64,000 nt of DNA, taken from NCBI GenBank assembly GCA_900549995.1, contig URQQ01000001.1, forward strand, positions 1 through 64,000, read 5' to 3'. The notes beneath the pieces were generated by a model, which was not told the origin of the DNA, made no database searches, and saw only the letters and a program-made list of their open reading frames with translations. Every line of letters begins with the position of its first letter. Position 1 is the stretch's first letter. Position numbers and translations under genes: made by a program. This DNA is from an uncultured Lachnospiraceae bacterium. Its GTDB lineage: Bacteria; Bacillota; Clostridia; Lachnospirales; Lachnospiraceae. Shown piece by piece: positions 34,716-43,023 of this stretch.

Positions 34716-36516
34716 AGTCGGCGTCAGATTCAGTATGGCTCTTTAGGATGCGCCACAGGGTGCTGCGGCTGATTCCAAGCTGTCTGGCTGCCATCTCTTT
34801 ATTCATATTTTTCTGGGCAAGTGTGGCGCAGATGATATCGTAATTGATCTCGTCGAGGGTACGGTGAATATCCAGCCCATTTAGCTTCTGGCTGGAAGCA
34901 GGCATATAGCCGGACGGCTGTTCCTGATTCAGGATAAGTTTCACGCTCTGGGCAGTGATATATGAGGTCTTGGTAATTGTTACAAGTTCCCGTATGATAC
35001 GGTGAAACTGATCCAGATTATGCGGCCACGGAAACGTGCGGATCAGATCCATTGCCTCGTTGTCAAAGCCTACGATTTGTCTGCCCAGGGAAGAATTCAG
35101 CTGGTTGATATACAATGTTGCAATACTTGAGATATCATCCAGCCTGTCTCTGAGTGCTGGAAGCAAAAGCAGCAGACAGGAGAGATGGTTGGTCAGGTAA
35201 TTGCGGATCGTATCGTCTTCCCCTTCTCCAAGTGTCAGTGAGAAGATCAGGCGGTTTCTTTTTTGAAGGCCGGTATGTTCAAAATAAGTGCAAAGTTTCG
35301 AGAGCTGCGACTTACTGAGCATACCAATATTTTTCAGGTAGATTGTAGTATGGACTGTACTGAGAGGAGAATTTTCGCTGTCAATCAAGGTGTTCCATTT
35401 TCTTTCATTCAACATGCCGCAGTCGATGACATAATAGGGGGCATTCTGATAGGGACCGTTCTCGTAGATCAGGGCGGCAGCCCGGTCCTTCCCGGTACCG
35501 ACTTCGCCTGTAATCAGAACAGGGAAGGAAGTACTGCTGTATTCGCTGATCAGCTTATGGGTATCTCCGACGAAATTCGCACCATTATGATAAGGGGTGA
35601 ACTCTCCTGATTTTTCTTCTGCTTTATTATAGATAGAGATGCTTTTGTCCATATCGGGAAAGAGGCTCTCTTTTTTATTCAGCTTAAGCAGGGTGTATTG
35701 TCTGCCGTCATAGAAGATATGGCGGTTTCTTATTCTTAATATATAGTTGTCAATCTTCCGCTCAAATAACTGACCGTCTGTCTTTGTAAAAGCAGGGAGA
35801 TATGTTTTTACCATATGGAGTATCTGGGTGTGAAAAGGAGAGTTCGAAAGACTGGAGAACCATAAGTTACTGTTGGAATCAAATATTATATAATCATCTT
35901 CATCACTGAACAGCGCTTTCTGGAAGATCTCTTTCTGCTTTAATGCATACCGTGAGGCGTTCACAAGTTTTACAGCTTCATCCAAAGCGGAAATGATGCT
36001 TTCTGTTCCGGATGGAATCAGAATGGAATTCAGGCCGATCTCCTGGGCGGTGCTTGAACCGATCATGTCGCAGATGACGAGATTGTAATCGCGGGCCTTC
36101 AGGGATTTTAGGACAGGAAGTACCATTTCAGGGCTTTCAAAGGTATAGATATCTACATCAAGTTTCAGCAGGTCGCATAACATACGGGCGCAGTTTGTAA
36201 TACTCTGGAATCCTGCGACGGCGAATTTGCCGGAGTAGTTTTCGGCCATTTTAATAGAACGCAGCATATCATATGCAGAAAGCGGAGCATCAATGACGGG
36301 AATATCCAGTTCGTTTCTGATCAGGTCTGCGGTACCTCCGCGGGATATGATTACGTCGTAATTGTTGTGGCATAATTCTTTGGCTATGGAAAGGCCGTCT
36401 TTTAAATCTCCGGTACGGACCGTAAGATCGATGTCTTCTCTGGAAGAAGAAAGGGAAGAAATTGTTTCTGCCATGCCTTCATACGGGGCGACAGCGAGTA
36501 TTTTAATTTTTCTCAA
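34714..36516 (-). CDS. PrpR-like regulator with a degenerate AAA+ core
   Basis: The 600-residue protein starts with a PrpR N-terminal sensor domain (about 1-195; typical VIISRGGTADLIRN, VAGFQSITNCARML), then a PAS-like stretch, an AAA+ domain (about 315-520) and a Fis-type helix-turn-helix (about 555-600; MAARQLGISRSTLWRILK). Walker A is present (GEVGTGKD), but the GAFTGA loop that contacts sigma-54 is missing and the Walker B region reads TTIYLKNIG with no acidic pair. It therefore probably does not drive sigma-54 promoters. Divergent from the TRAP and catabolic operon, it is very likely its regulator, and PrpR_N domains often sense small organic acids or their phosphates. Confidence 0.85.
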   Translation of the reverse strand: MRKIKILAVAPYEGMAETISSLSSSREDIDLTVRTGDLKDGLSIAKELCHNNYDVIISRGGTADLIRNELDIPVIDAPLSAYDMLRSIKMAENYSGKFAVAGFQSITNCARMLCDLLKLDVDIYTFESPEMVLPVLKSLKARDYNLVICDMIGSSTAQEIGLNSILIPSGTESIISALDEAVKLVNASRYALKQKEIFQKALFSDEDDYIIFDSNSNLWFSSLSNSPFHTQILHMVKTYLPAFTKTDGQLFERKIDNYILRIRNRHIFYDGRQYTLLKLNKKESLFPDMDKSISIYNKAEEKSGEFTPYHNGANFVGDTHKLISEYSSTSFPVLITGEVGTGKDRAAALIYENGPYQNAPYYVIDCGMLNERKWNTLIDSENSPLSTVHTTIYLKNIGMLSKSQLSKLCTYFEHTGLQKRNRLIFSLTLGEGEDDTIRNYLTNHLSCLLLLLPALRDRLDDISSIATLYINQLNSSLGRQIVGFDNEAMDLIRTFPWPHNLDQFHRIIRELVTITKTSYITAQSVKLILNQEQPSGYMPASSQKLNGLDIHRTLDEINYDIICATLAQKNMNKEMAARQLGISRSTLWRILKSHTESDAD

Positions 36517-36587
36517 AATGAAACGCTCCTTTCTCTGAACTTCTAATTACCATAATTATACAATTTAGCATGACAAAATACAAGTAG

Positions 36588-36697
36588 AATGTTTCAAAAA
36601 TAAACATAAAATGTCGTAAATTGAATTGAAAGGTCAGATAGAATTGTATAAAATGTCATTAAAGAGCAAGAGAAACAAATATAATGTTTCAAAATAA
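36588..36697. promoter_or_regulatory. Control region of the TRAP/acid-sugar operon
   Basis: TTGAAA (36626-36631) and TAAAAT (36649-36654), 17 bases apart, form a plausible sigma-A promoter. Two copies of AATGTTTCAAAA-ATAA (36588-36603 and 36683-36697) flank it about 95 bases apart. Each copy lies in a small inverted repeat (TGTTT/AAACA; GAAACA/TGTTTC), which is how a dimeric Fis-type regulator site would look. No -24/-12 sigma-54 element was seen. The rest of the divergent gap (36517-36753) is AT-rich. Confidence 0.5.
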
Positions 36698-36753
36698 CAC
36701 GTTCTTGGAAGAAAAAATGACAGTTACAATGCAGATGCGAAAGGAGAAAAATT

Positions 36754-37773
36754 ATGAGGAAAAAACGATTGGCTTTAGTTCTGGCAGGAGTATTGTGTGT
36801 GGGGGTATTGGGATGCCAGGGGGCAGAAAAAGACAGCAGCACGAAAACAGATTCAGAGAAGAAAGAATCTTCAGCGGGGATTACATTGAAATTTGCGCAT
36901 GCAGATAATGAGACAAGTATTTTCAATCAGGGAGCAGAAGCTTTCAAAGAAAAACTGGAAGAAGTCTCCGGTGGTGATGTGAAAGTAGAGATCTACCCAA
37001 ACGGACAGCTTGGAACACTTGCAGATGCTGCACAGGGAATCCAGATGGGAACTATTGATGTGGCGCCGATTTCGTCGACAGTATTGGCGAACTTTTCACC
37101 GTCGATTGCGGTCTACGATCTTCCGTTTATTATTGAGACGGAACAACAGGCTTATGATTCGCTTGACGGGGAAGTGGGAGATGTCCTGAAAGAAGAACTG
37201 AAAGAAAACCAGATGCTATGCAAAGGCTGGTGGACGATGGGATACCGGAATGTGACAACAAGCAAAGATGTGGCTTCAGCAGCTGATCTGAAAGGGCAGA
37301 AAATCAGAACCCAGAATTCAGAAATCCATATGGCAATTTTCAGGGCACTGGGAGTTGACCCTACTCCGATGGATTTCAGCGAGTTGTTCACGGCTCTTCA
37401 GCAGAAGACTGTCGATGGACAGGAAAATCCATATGTCAACATTCTTCAGAGCAATATTTACGAGGTGAATGATACGATTGTAGAGACAGAGCATGTGTAT
37501 CAGGTGGCAGGGCTTCTGATCTCTCCGGCTACATGGGATAAATTATCTGAAGAGCAGCAGGGATGGGTAGAAGAGGCGAGTGATTATGCTACAGATGTAG
37601 AAAGAAAAGCATGTACCAGTGACAATGAGACAGCAAAGGATACGTTGATGAATGAGCATGGAATGAAGCTTGTAGAACTTGACAAAGCCGAACTTCAGAA
37701 AGCAACAGAATCCATCTATGATGAGTACCCAGATCTGAAGGAGTTGTCTGACAAAGTGAAAAGTTATAAGTAG
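36754..37773 (+). CDS. dctP: TRAP transporter substrate-binding lipoprotein
   Basis: The 339-residue DctP-family receptor captures an organic acid outside the membrane. It has a lipoprotein signal peptide with lipobox VLGC (Cys about residue 21), then ITLKFAHADNETSIFNQG, IYPNGQLGTLADAAQGIQMG, the helix WTMGYRNVTTSKDV, the ligand-binding KGQKIRTQNSEIHMAIFRALG with the conserved Arg that grips a carboxylate, and GQENPYVNI. AAAGGAG lies 7 bases before the ATG. It is first gene of the operon. The conserved Arg supports a carboxylate ligand; the neighbouring genes suggest a four-carbon sugar acid. Confidence 0.93.
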   Translation: MRKKRLALVLAGVLCVGVLGCQGAEKDSSTKTDSEKKESSAGITLKFAHADNETSIFNQGAEAFKEKLEEVSGGDVKVEIYPNGQLGTLADAAQGIQMGTIDVAPISSTVLANFSPSIAVYDLPFIIETEQQAYDSLDGEVGDVLKEELKENQMLCKGWWTMGYRNVTTSKDVASAADLKGQKIRTQNSEIHMAIFRALGVDPTPMDFSELFTALQQKTVDGQENPYVNILQSNIYEVNDTIVETEHVYQVAGLLISPATWDKLSEEQQGWVEEASDYATDVERKACTSDNETAKDTLMNEHGMKLVELDKAELQKATESIYDEYPDLKELSDKVKSYK

Positions 37774-37790
37774 AGACAGGAGGACAGGGC

Positions 37791-38306
37791 GTGAAAGGTT
37801 TGCTTAAATGTCTGGAGAAAATAAATGGTGTTACGTTTTTCGTTGAAAAATGGTTTCTGATTGCGGCGGTCATCTGCATGGTAGTCATTAATTTTGCCCA
37901 GGTTCTGTGCAGGTATATATTCCACTACAGCATTCCGTGGTCTGAACAGACAAGTGTGGTATTGTTCATGTTTATGGTACTCATTGGAGGCAATCTGGCA
38001 ATGAAGGAGGACGGGGAGATAAAGATTGAAATTATCAGGTTTAAAAATTCTGTCAAAAATACGGGATTTCGTCTGATATCGGATATCATTTCCCTGGTCA
38101 CAATCGGAGTGCTTTTTGTCAGTGCTGTATTAATTATGAATCAGGGGATGCTGCATCCACAGGTATTATCGGCGATTCCTCTGAAATATTATCATCTGTA
38201 TCTCATCATGGTGATCGGTTTTGGCCTGATGTTTATAGAAAAACTGACAAATATCGTGAAAAAGATTGTGTTCCTGAGGAGCCGGAATGAGGAGGTGCAG
38301 CCATGA
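37791..38306 (+). CDS. dctQ: TRAP transporter small permease
   Basis: The 171-residue protein has four hydrophobic helices (about 20-40, 55-75, 95-118, 130-152) and the loop WSEQTSVVLFMFMVLIGG, with NLAMKEDGEIKIEI, typical of DctQ. It holds the receptor-facing side of the transporter together with DctM. The GTG start at 37791 follows AGGAGGACAGG. It overlaps the dctM start by 4 bases (ATGA), so the two membrane parts are co-translated. Confidence 0.9.
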   Translation: MKGLLKCLEKINGVTFFVEKWFLIAAVICMVVINFAQVLCRYIFHYSIPWSEQTSVVLFMFMVLIGGNLAMKEDGEIKIEIIRFKNSVKNTGFRLISDIISLVTIGVLFVSAVLIMNQGMLHPQVLSAIPLKYYHLYLIMVIGFGLMFIEKLTNIVKKIVFLRSRNEEVQP

Positions 38307-39583
38307 ATCCGTTTTTAGTTCTACTGATTGTATTTGTCATTACTTTAATTCTTGGGGTTCCGATTGCATGGTCTCTGGCAGTTTCCTGTATCTGTTCTCT
38401 GGTTGCCGCAACCGGACTGCCTTTGATGCAGATTACACAGAAAATGTACTCCGGCGGGGAAAAGTATTCGCTGATGGCGATTTTCTTTTACATGCTGGCT
38501 GGTGCCATTATGCAGCACGGAGGAATTTCTTCCAGACTGATCAATCTCTCTAAGGCGGCGATCGGACATATCAGCGGAGGACTGTCTATCGTAGTTATAG
38601 TGACATGTATGCTGTTTGCGGCATTGTCCGGGTCTTCCATTGCGACGACAGCGGCAATCGGTGCCATGCTCTATCCAGAGTTGGTAAAGGAGAAATATCC
38701 GGAAGGATATTCGGCAGCGCTCCCGGTTGTGGGAGGAACCTTGGGAATTGTAATTCCGCCGAGTATTGTATTCGTAGTCTATGGTACAACGACGGGAACC
38801 TCTGTCTCAAAGCTTCTGATATCGGGAATTATTCCCGGGCTTCTGGCGGGGATATTGATGTGTATCTATGCATGGTTCGTGGCAAAGAAAAATCATTTTC
38901 CGAAAGCCAGTGAATTTTCATGGAAAAGGCTTGGCTCGGCGCTGAAGGATTCTATATGGGCGCTTTTGATGCCTGTGATTATACTCGGAGGTATCTACTC
39001 AGGGGTATTCACGCCGACAGAATCGGCTGCAGTGGCAGTTGTGTATGGATTGTTTGTCGCTGTAGTGATACATAGAGAGCTGACGCTGAAGAAATTCATT
39101 CAGATTGTTCTGGAAAGTGTGAAGGGAACTGCAGGAATTCTGCTTTTAATCATGGCAGCAGGCGTGTTTGGCTATGTGCTGACGGTAAATAATATTCCAG
39201 CACTCTTTACAGCTGCGATGGCTTCTCTGATCACGAATAAAGTGACCTTCCTGATCTGTATTAATCTTCTGTTGATTTTCCTGGGGATGTTCATGGATTC
39301 AGGTGCCATTATCCTGATTGTAGCTCCGCTGATTTACCCAATTGCGATGCAGTATGGCATCGATCCGGTACATCTTGGATGTATTGTTGTGTTCAACCTT
39401 GCGGTCGGACAGGCCACCCCGCCGTTTGGCAATTGTCTGTTTGCAGCAGTATCGGCCACAAAACAGGATATTCTGACGCTGAGCAAAAATGTTGTGCCGT
39501 TCCTGTTGATTTTGTTCGGCACGGTGTTCCTCGTCTCATTCTGTCCGATACTGGCAACCGGTCTGACAACACTTATGCAGTAG
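38303..39583 (+). CDS. dctM: TRAP transporter large permease
   Basis: The 426-residue DctM subunit forms the sodium-driven transport path. It is almost wholly hydrophobic, with about 12 helices and the conserved stretches LAGAIMQHGGISSRL, ALSGSSIATTAAIG, IPPSIVFVVYG, FTPTESAAVAVVYG and AVGQATPPFGNCLF. GGAGG lies 7 bases before the ATG, inside dctQ. With the binding lipoprotein it makes a complete TRAP system. Confidence 0.94.
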   Translation: MNPFLVLLIVFVITLILGVPIAWSLAVSCICSLVAATGLPLMQITQKMYSGGEKYSLMAIFFYMLAGAIMQHGGISSRLINLSKAAIGHISGGLSIVVIVTCMLFAALSGSSIATTAAIGAMLYPELVKEKYPEGYSAALPVVGGTLGIVIPPSIVFVVYGTTTGTSVSKLLISGIIPGLLAGILMCIYAWFVAKKNHFPKASEFSWKRLGSALKDSIWALLMPVIILGGIYSGVFTPTESAAVAVVYGLFVAVVIHRELTLKKFIQIVLESVKGTAGILLLIMAAGVFGYVLTVNNIPALFTAAMASLITNKVTFLICINLLLIFLGMFMDSGAIILIVAPLIYPIAMQYGIDPVHLGCIVVFNLAVGQATPPFGNCLFAAVSATKQDILTLSKNVVPFLLILFGTVFLVSFCPILATGLTTLMQ

Positions 39584-39595
39584 GAGGAAGGTATC

Positions 39596-40750
39596 ATGAT
39601 GTATGATTTTATCATAAAAGGCGGTTATGTCTTTGACTCTTTAAACAGAACGTTTGCAGTCAGAGACCTGTATATAAAAGATGGGCTTTTGGCAGACGGT
39701 GCAGGAATGGAAGCCGCTGAAATAATAGACGCAAGGGGAAAATATGTGGTACCGGGACTGATCGATGAGCATGCACATCTGAATCTGGATGGCACAATCA
39801 TAGGAGCAAATGCGGATCTCACATGTATACCGGGTGGAGTCACTTCCGCAGTGGATGGCGGTACAACTGGGGCAGCGGGATTTGAATTATTTTATAAATC
39901 CAATATTATACGATATGAGACGTCAGTTTACGCATATCTGAATGTATCAACATTCGGCAACAAAAGCCTGTGTCTTCATGAGGAGAACCATGATCCGGCG
40001 GATTTCCGGGAGGATTTGATCCTGAAGCTGTTTCGGAAATACCCGGACATCCTGCGGGGACTGAAGGTGAGAATGTGCAGTGGCACGTTAGAAAATTATG
40101 GAATGAAACCGCTTTATAAAACGATTGAAATATCAGAGCGCCTGCAGGCGGCAGGGTTTCATGCACCTGTAATTGTCCACTATGGAGACCTGCCGGAGAA
40201 TGTTACTGTGAAGGAGCTGACGGCAAGTCTCAGGAAAGGAGATGTGCTTGCCCATGCATATCAGACGCATGGAGAGACCATCTTTGATTCTGACGGAAAA
40301 GTATTAAACTGTGTAAAAGAGGCACAGACAAGAGGCGTCGTAATAGATTCATGCAATGGACGTGTGCACTGGTCATTTGATAATATGAAAAATGGTTTTG
40401 CAGATGGGTTTTATCCGGATATTATCAGCTCGGATCTTGTGAGGGCCAGTGAGTACACAAGACCTGGATTTTCACTTCTGCACGCAATGAGAGTCTGCTC
40501 GGCGGCAGGGATGGACAGGGAGGCAATCTTGCAGGCAGTGACTTACCATCCGGCAAAAGCAGCGGGGATTCTGGATAAAGCAGGGACTCTTGAGCCTGGA
40601 AAAACGGCGGATATTGCGGTTCTGGATATCGCAGAGGATCACAGCGTGCTGAAGGATATGTTTGGAGGAGAATGTGAAGGAAAAGAGATATTTATTCCGC
40701 TTCTGACGATGAAACAGGGGCGGGCGGCTTATAGACAGATCTATTATTAA
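39596..40750 (+). CDS. Amidohydrolase-superfamily enzyme (COG3964 type)
   Basis: The 384-residue TIM-barrel hydrolase has the metal-binding HAHLN after PGLIDE, later VIVHYGD and LAHAYQTHGE for the His ligands, and IISSD near the C-terminus for the catalytic Asp, followed by AAGILDKAGTLEPGKTADIAVLD. It resembles the dihydroorotase/adenine deaminase-like COG3964 deacetylase group, whose known members act on small acyl esters or amides. In this operon it may remove an acyl or lactone group from the imported compound before kinase action; this is inferred. AGGAGG precedes the ATG, with a second in-frame ATG 3 bases on. Confidence 0.8.
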   Translation: MMYDFIIKGGYVFDSLNRTFAVRDLYIKDGLLADGAGMEAAEIIDARGKYVVPGLIDEHAHLNLDGTIIGANADLTCIPGGVTSAVDGGTTGAAGFELFYKSNIIRYETSVYAYLNVSTFGNKSLCLHEENHDPADFREDLILKLFRKYPDILRGLKVRMCSGTLENYGMKPLYKTIEISERLQAAGFHAPVIVHYGDLPENVTVKELTASLRKGDVLAHAYQTHGETIFDSDGKVLNCVKEAQTRGVVIDSCNGRVHWSFDNMKNGFADGFYPDIISSDLVRASEYTRPGFSLLHAMRVCSAAGMDREAILQAVTYHPAKAAGILDKAGTLEPGKTADIAVLDIAEDHSVLKDMFGGECEGKEIFIPLLTMKQGRAAYRQIYY

Positions 40751-40763
40751 GGAGCAGGAGTGT

Positions 40764-41927
40764 ATGGAACAGTATCAGATGAAAATACCCTCAAACATGT
40801 TTGGCGGCGAGGGATGTGTTGATAGAATCAGTGAAATTATAGAAAAGGAGAGGAGCAGGAGAGCTGTGGTTTTTACAGATCCTGGTATTGTAAAGTCCGG
40901 TCTGCTTTCCATCCTTCAAAAGGAGATGGATCCGCTGGATCTGGAATATTGTGTGATTGATGATCTTGTTCCGGAACCGGCTTACCAGGATATAGAGAAA
41001 ATTCAGAATAAGACCGCTGAATTCGGCGGTGATCTGATCATTGCGGTTGGCGGCGGAAGCGTTATGGATGCGGCAAAGCTTTGTTCGGTACTTGCAGATG
41101 CCTCCTATACGGTCAGGGATCTGCTTGAGAACCCGGGGCTGGCAGAGAAAAAGGTGAAAACAGTCATGATACCTACCACATGCGGGACGGGGGCAGAGGC
41201 TACGTGCAATGCGATCGTTGCAGTTCCGGAGAAACAGAGTAAACAGGGAATCGTGAATGATTCGATGATTCCGGACTATGTAATATTGGACAGCCAGATG
41301 ATCAGGAATCTTCCAAAGCAGATTGTCGCGGCAACCGGAGTGGATGCACTTGCCCATGCAGTAGAGTGCTTTACTTCGAGGAAGGCGACACCATTTTCAG
41401 ATACATATGCGATGGCAGCCGCGAAGCTGATTTTTCAGAATATCCGGAAAGCATATCAAAGTCCGGATAATATGCAGGCGAAAAGCAATCTGATGCTTGG
41501 TGCGTTCTACGCAGGAATTGCAATCACAGGCAGTGGAACAACTGCGGTACATGCGCTGTCTTATCCGCTTGGCGGGAAGTACCATATCCCGCATGGTGTC
41601 TCTAATGCGATTTTATTTGCACATGTGATGGAGATGAATCAGGAGGCATGCAGAGAGAAACTGGCGGAGCTATGCGATGGGATCTGGCCTGAGCTGTCGG
41701 TCAGAAGTGAGAGCAAAAAGGCACAGTATGTCATTGAGGAGATTGCAGGGATTGTGAAAGACACAGAGATTCCTGTGAAGCTTGAGGAGTTTGGAGTAAC
41801 GAAGGAAGACCTGGATTTCCTTGTGGAGGCTGGGGGCAGGCAGAGGAGACTTCTTGTGAACAACCAAAAGGAACTGAGTCTTAATGATATCCGGAATATC
41901 TATATGAAGGTGTTGGAGTGTGACTGA
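40764..41927 (+). CDS. Iron-containing alcohol dehydrogenase
   Basis: The 387-residue group III dehydrogenase has the NAD-binding GGGSVMDAAKL, the TTCGTGAEAT loop, and metal ligands in GVDALAHAVECF and YPLGGKYHIPHG. Relatives include 1,3-propanediol, lactaldehyde and 4-hydroxybutyrate dehydrogenases. It probably interconverts an aldehyde or keto group with an alcohol on a short polyol acid or its breakdown product. GGAGCAGGAG lies about 9 bases before the ATG. It is placed 13 bases after the amidohydrolase, part of one transcript. Confidence 0.88.
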   Translation: MEQYQMKIPSNMFGGEGCVDRISEIIEKERSRRAVVFTDPGIVKSGLLSILQKEMDPLDLEYCVIDDLVPEPAYQDIEKIQNKTAEFGGDLIIAVGGGSVMDAAKLCSVLADASYTVRDLLENPGLAEKKVKTVMIPTTCGTGAEATCNAIVAVPEKQSKQGIVNDSMIPDYVILDSQMIRNLPKQIVAATGVDALAHAVECFTSRKATPFSDTYAMAAAKLIFQNIRKAYQSPDNMQAKSNLMLGAFYAGIAITGSGTTAVHALSYPLGGKYHIPHGVSNAILFAHVMEMNQEACREKLAELCDGIWPELSVRSESKKAQYVIEEIAGIVKDTEIPVKLEEFGVTKEDLDFLVEAGGRQRRLLVNNQKELSLNDIRNIYMKVLECD

Positions 41928-41972
41928 GAAATGTTCACTGCCTACAGAACATTCCGGCGAAAGGAGAAGAGG

Positions 41973-43010
41973 ATGGAACAGAGACCAATTTTGGGAATTA
42001 CGATGGGAGACCCAGTCAGCATAGGGCCGGAGATTTCGGTGAAAGCATTGGCTGATCCGAAGATATACAGGGAATGCAGACCACTGATTATCGGGGATGC
42101 GAAAGTGATGGAGAAGGCAGTTGGGATACTTGGGCTTGAGGAGTCTGTTCAGATTCATCCGGTGAAGGAAGTAGAAGAGGCTGTTTTTTTGCCGGGAACG
42201 ATCGATGTCTATGATATGGAGATTGTCAATATGGAACGGCTGGTCTATGGGAAGGTTTCCAGGATGGGAGGAGAGGCTTCTTTTCAGTACGTGAAGAAAG
42301 TAATTGAACTGGCACTTGATCATAAGGTTGATGCGACAGTTACAAATGCACTGAATAAGGAAGCAATCAACCTGGCCGGGCATCATTATTCCGGTCATAC
42401 AGAAATCTATGCGGAGCTTACAGAGACTGATAAATATACAATGCTGCTGGCGCATCATAATATGCGGGTTGTTCATGTTTCAACCCATGTATCTCTCAGA
42501 GAAGCGTGCGACCGGGTAAAGAAGGCAAGGGTCATGGACGTGATACATATTGCGGACGAGGCTTGCAGATCTCTGGGAATTGAACACCCGAGAATTGCTG
42601 TCGCGGGGCTGAATCCGCATAGTGGTGAAAACGGGCTATTTGGAAAAGAGGAGATTGAAGAGATTATACCGGCGGTTGATGCGGCGGTTCGGGAGGGGCT
42701 GGATGTCACAGGCCCTGTGCCTCCGGATACGGTATTTTCAAAAGCAAGAGGCGGGATGTTCGATATCGTTGTTGCCATGTATCACGATCAGGGACATATT
42801 CCTTTGAAACTGGTTGGATTTGTCTATGATGATGTACAGAAAGAGTGGAATGCGGTGGAAGGGGTAAATGTAACACTGGGGCTTCCGATCATCCGTACGT
42901 CAGTCGATCATGGAACTGCATTTGAGCATGCGGGACTTGGAGATGCGAATGAGTTGAGTCTTGTAAATGCAATAGAATATGCAGTTACACTTGTAAAGAA
43001 TAAAAAGTAA
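41973..43010 (+). CDS. pdxA2: PdxA-like 4-phospho-sugar-acid dehydrogenase
   Basis: The 345-residue protein shows TMGDPVSIGPEI near the start, HYSGHTEIYAEL, GLNPHSGENG and MYHDQGHIPLK, which supply the metal-binding histidines of the PdxA family. PdxA2 proteins next to DUF1537 kinases oxidise and decarboxylate 4-phospho-D-threonate (or the erythronate isomer) to dihydroxyacetone phosphate. The kinase gene follows 13 bases later, so that role fits better than vitamin B6 synthesis. ATG 41973 follows AAAGGAGAAGAGG; a longer frame from 41931 is unlikely. Confidence 0.86.
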   Translation: MEQRPILGITMGDPVSIGPEISVKALADPKIYRECRPLIIGDAKVMEKAVGILGLEESVQIHPVKEVEEAVFLPGTIDVYDMEIVNMERLVYGKVSRMGGEASFQYVKKVIELALDHKVDATVTNALNKEAINLAGHHYSGHTEIYAELTETDKYTMLLAHHNMRVVHVSTHVSLREACDRVKKARVMDVIHIADEACRSLGIEHPRIAVAGLNPHSGENGLFGKEEIEEIIPAVDAAVREGLDVTGPVPPDTVFSKARGGMFDIVVAMYHDQGHIPLKLVGFVYDDVQKEWNAVEGVNVTLGLPIIRTSVDHGTAFEHAGLGDANELSLVNAIEYAVTLVKNKK

Positions 43011-43023
43011 TAAGGTGAAAAAT

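Noticed and set aside
36517..36753. Sigma-54 (-24/-12) promoter for the TRAP operon
   Set aside because: No TGGCAC-N5-TTGC element was found, and the regulator lacks the GAFTGA loop.
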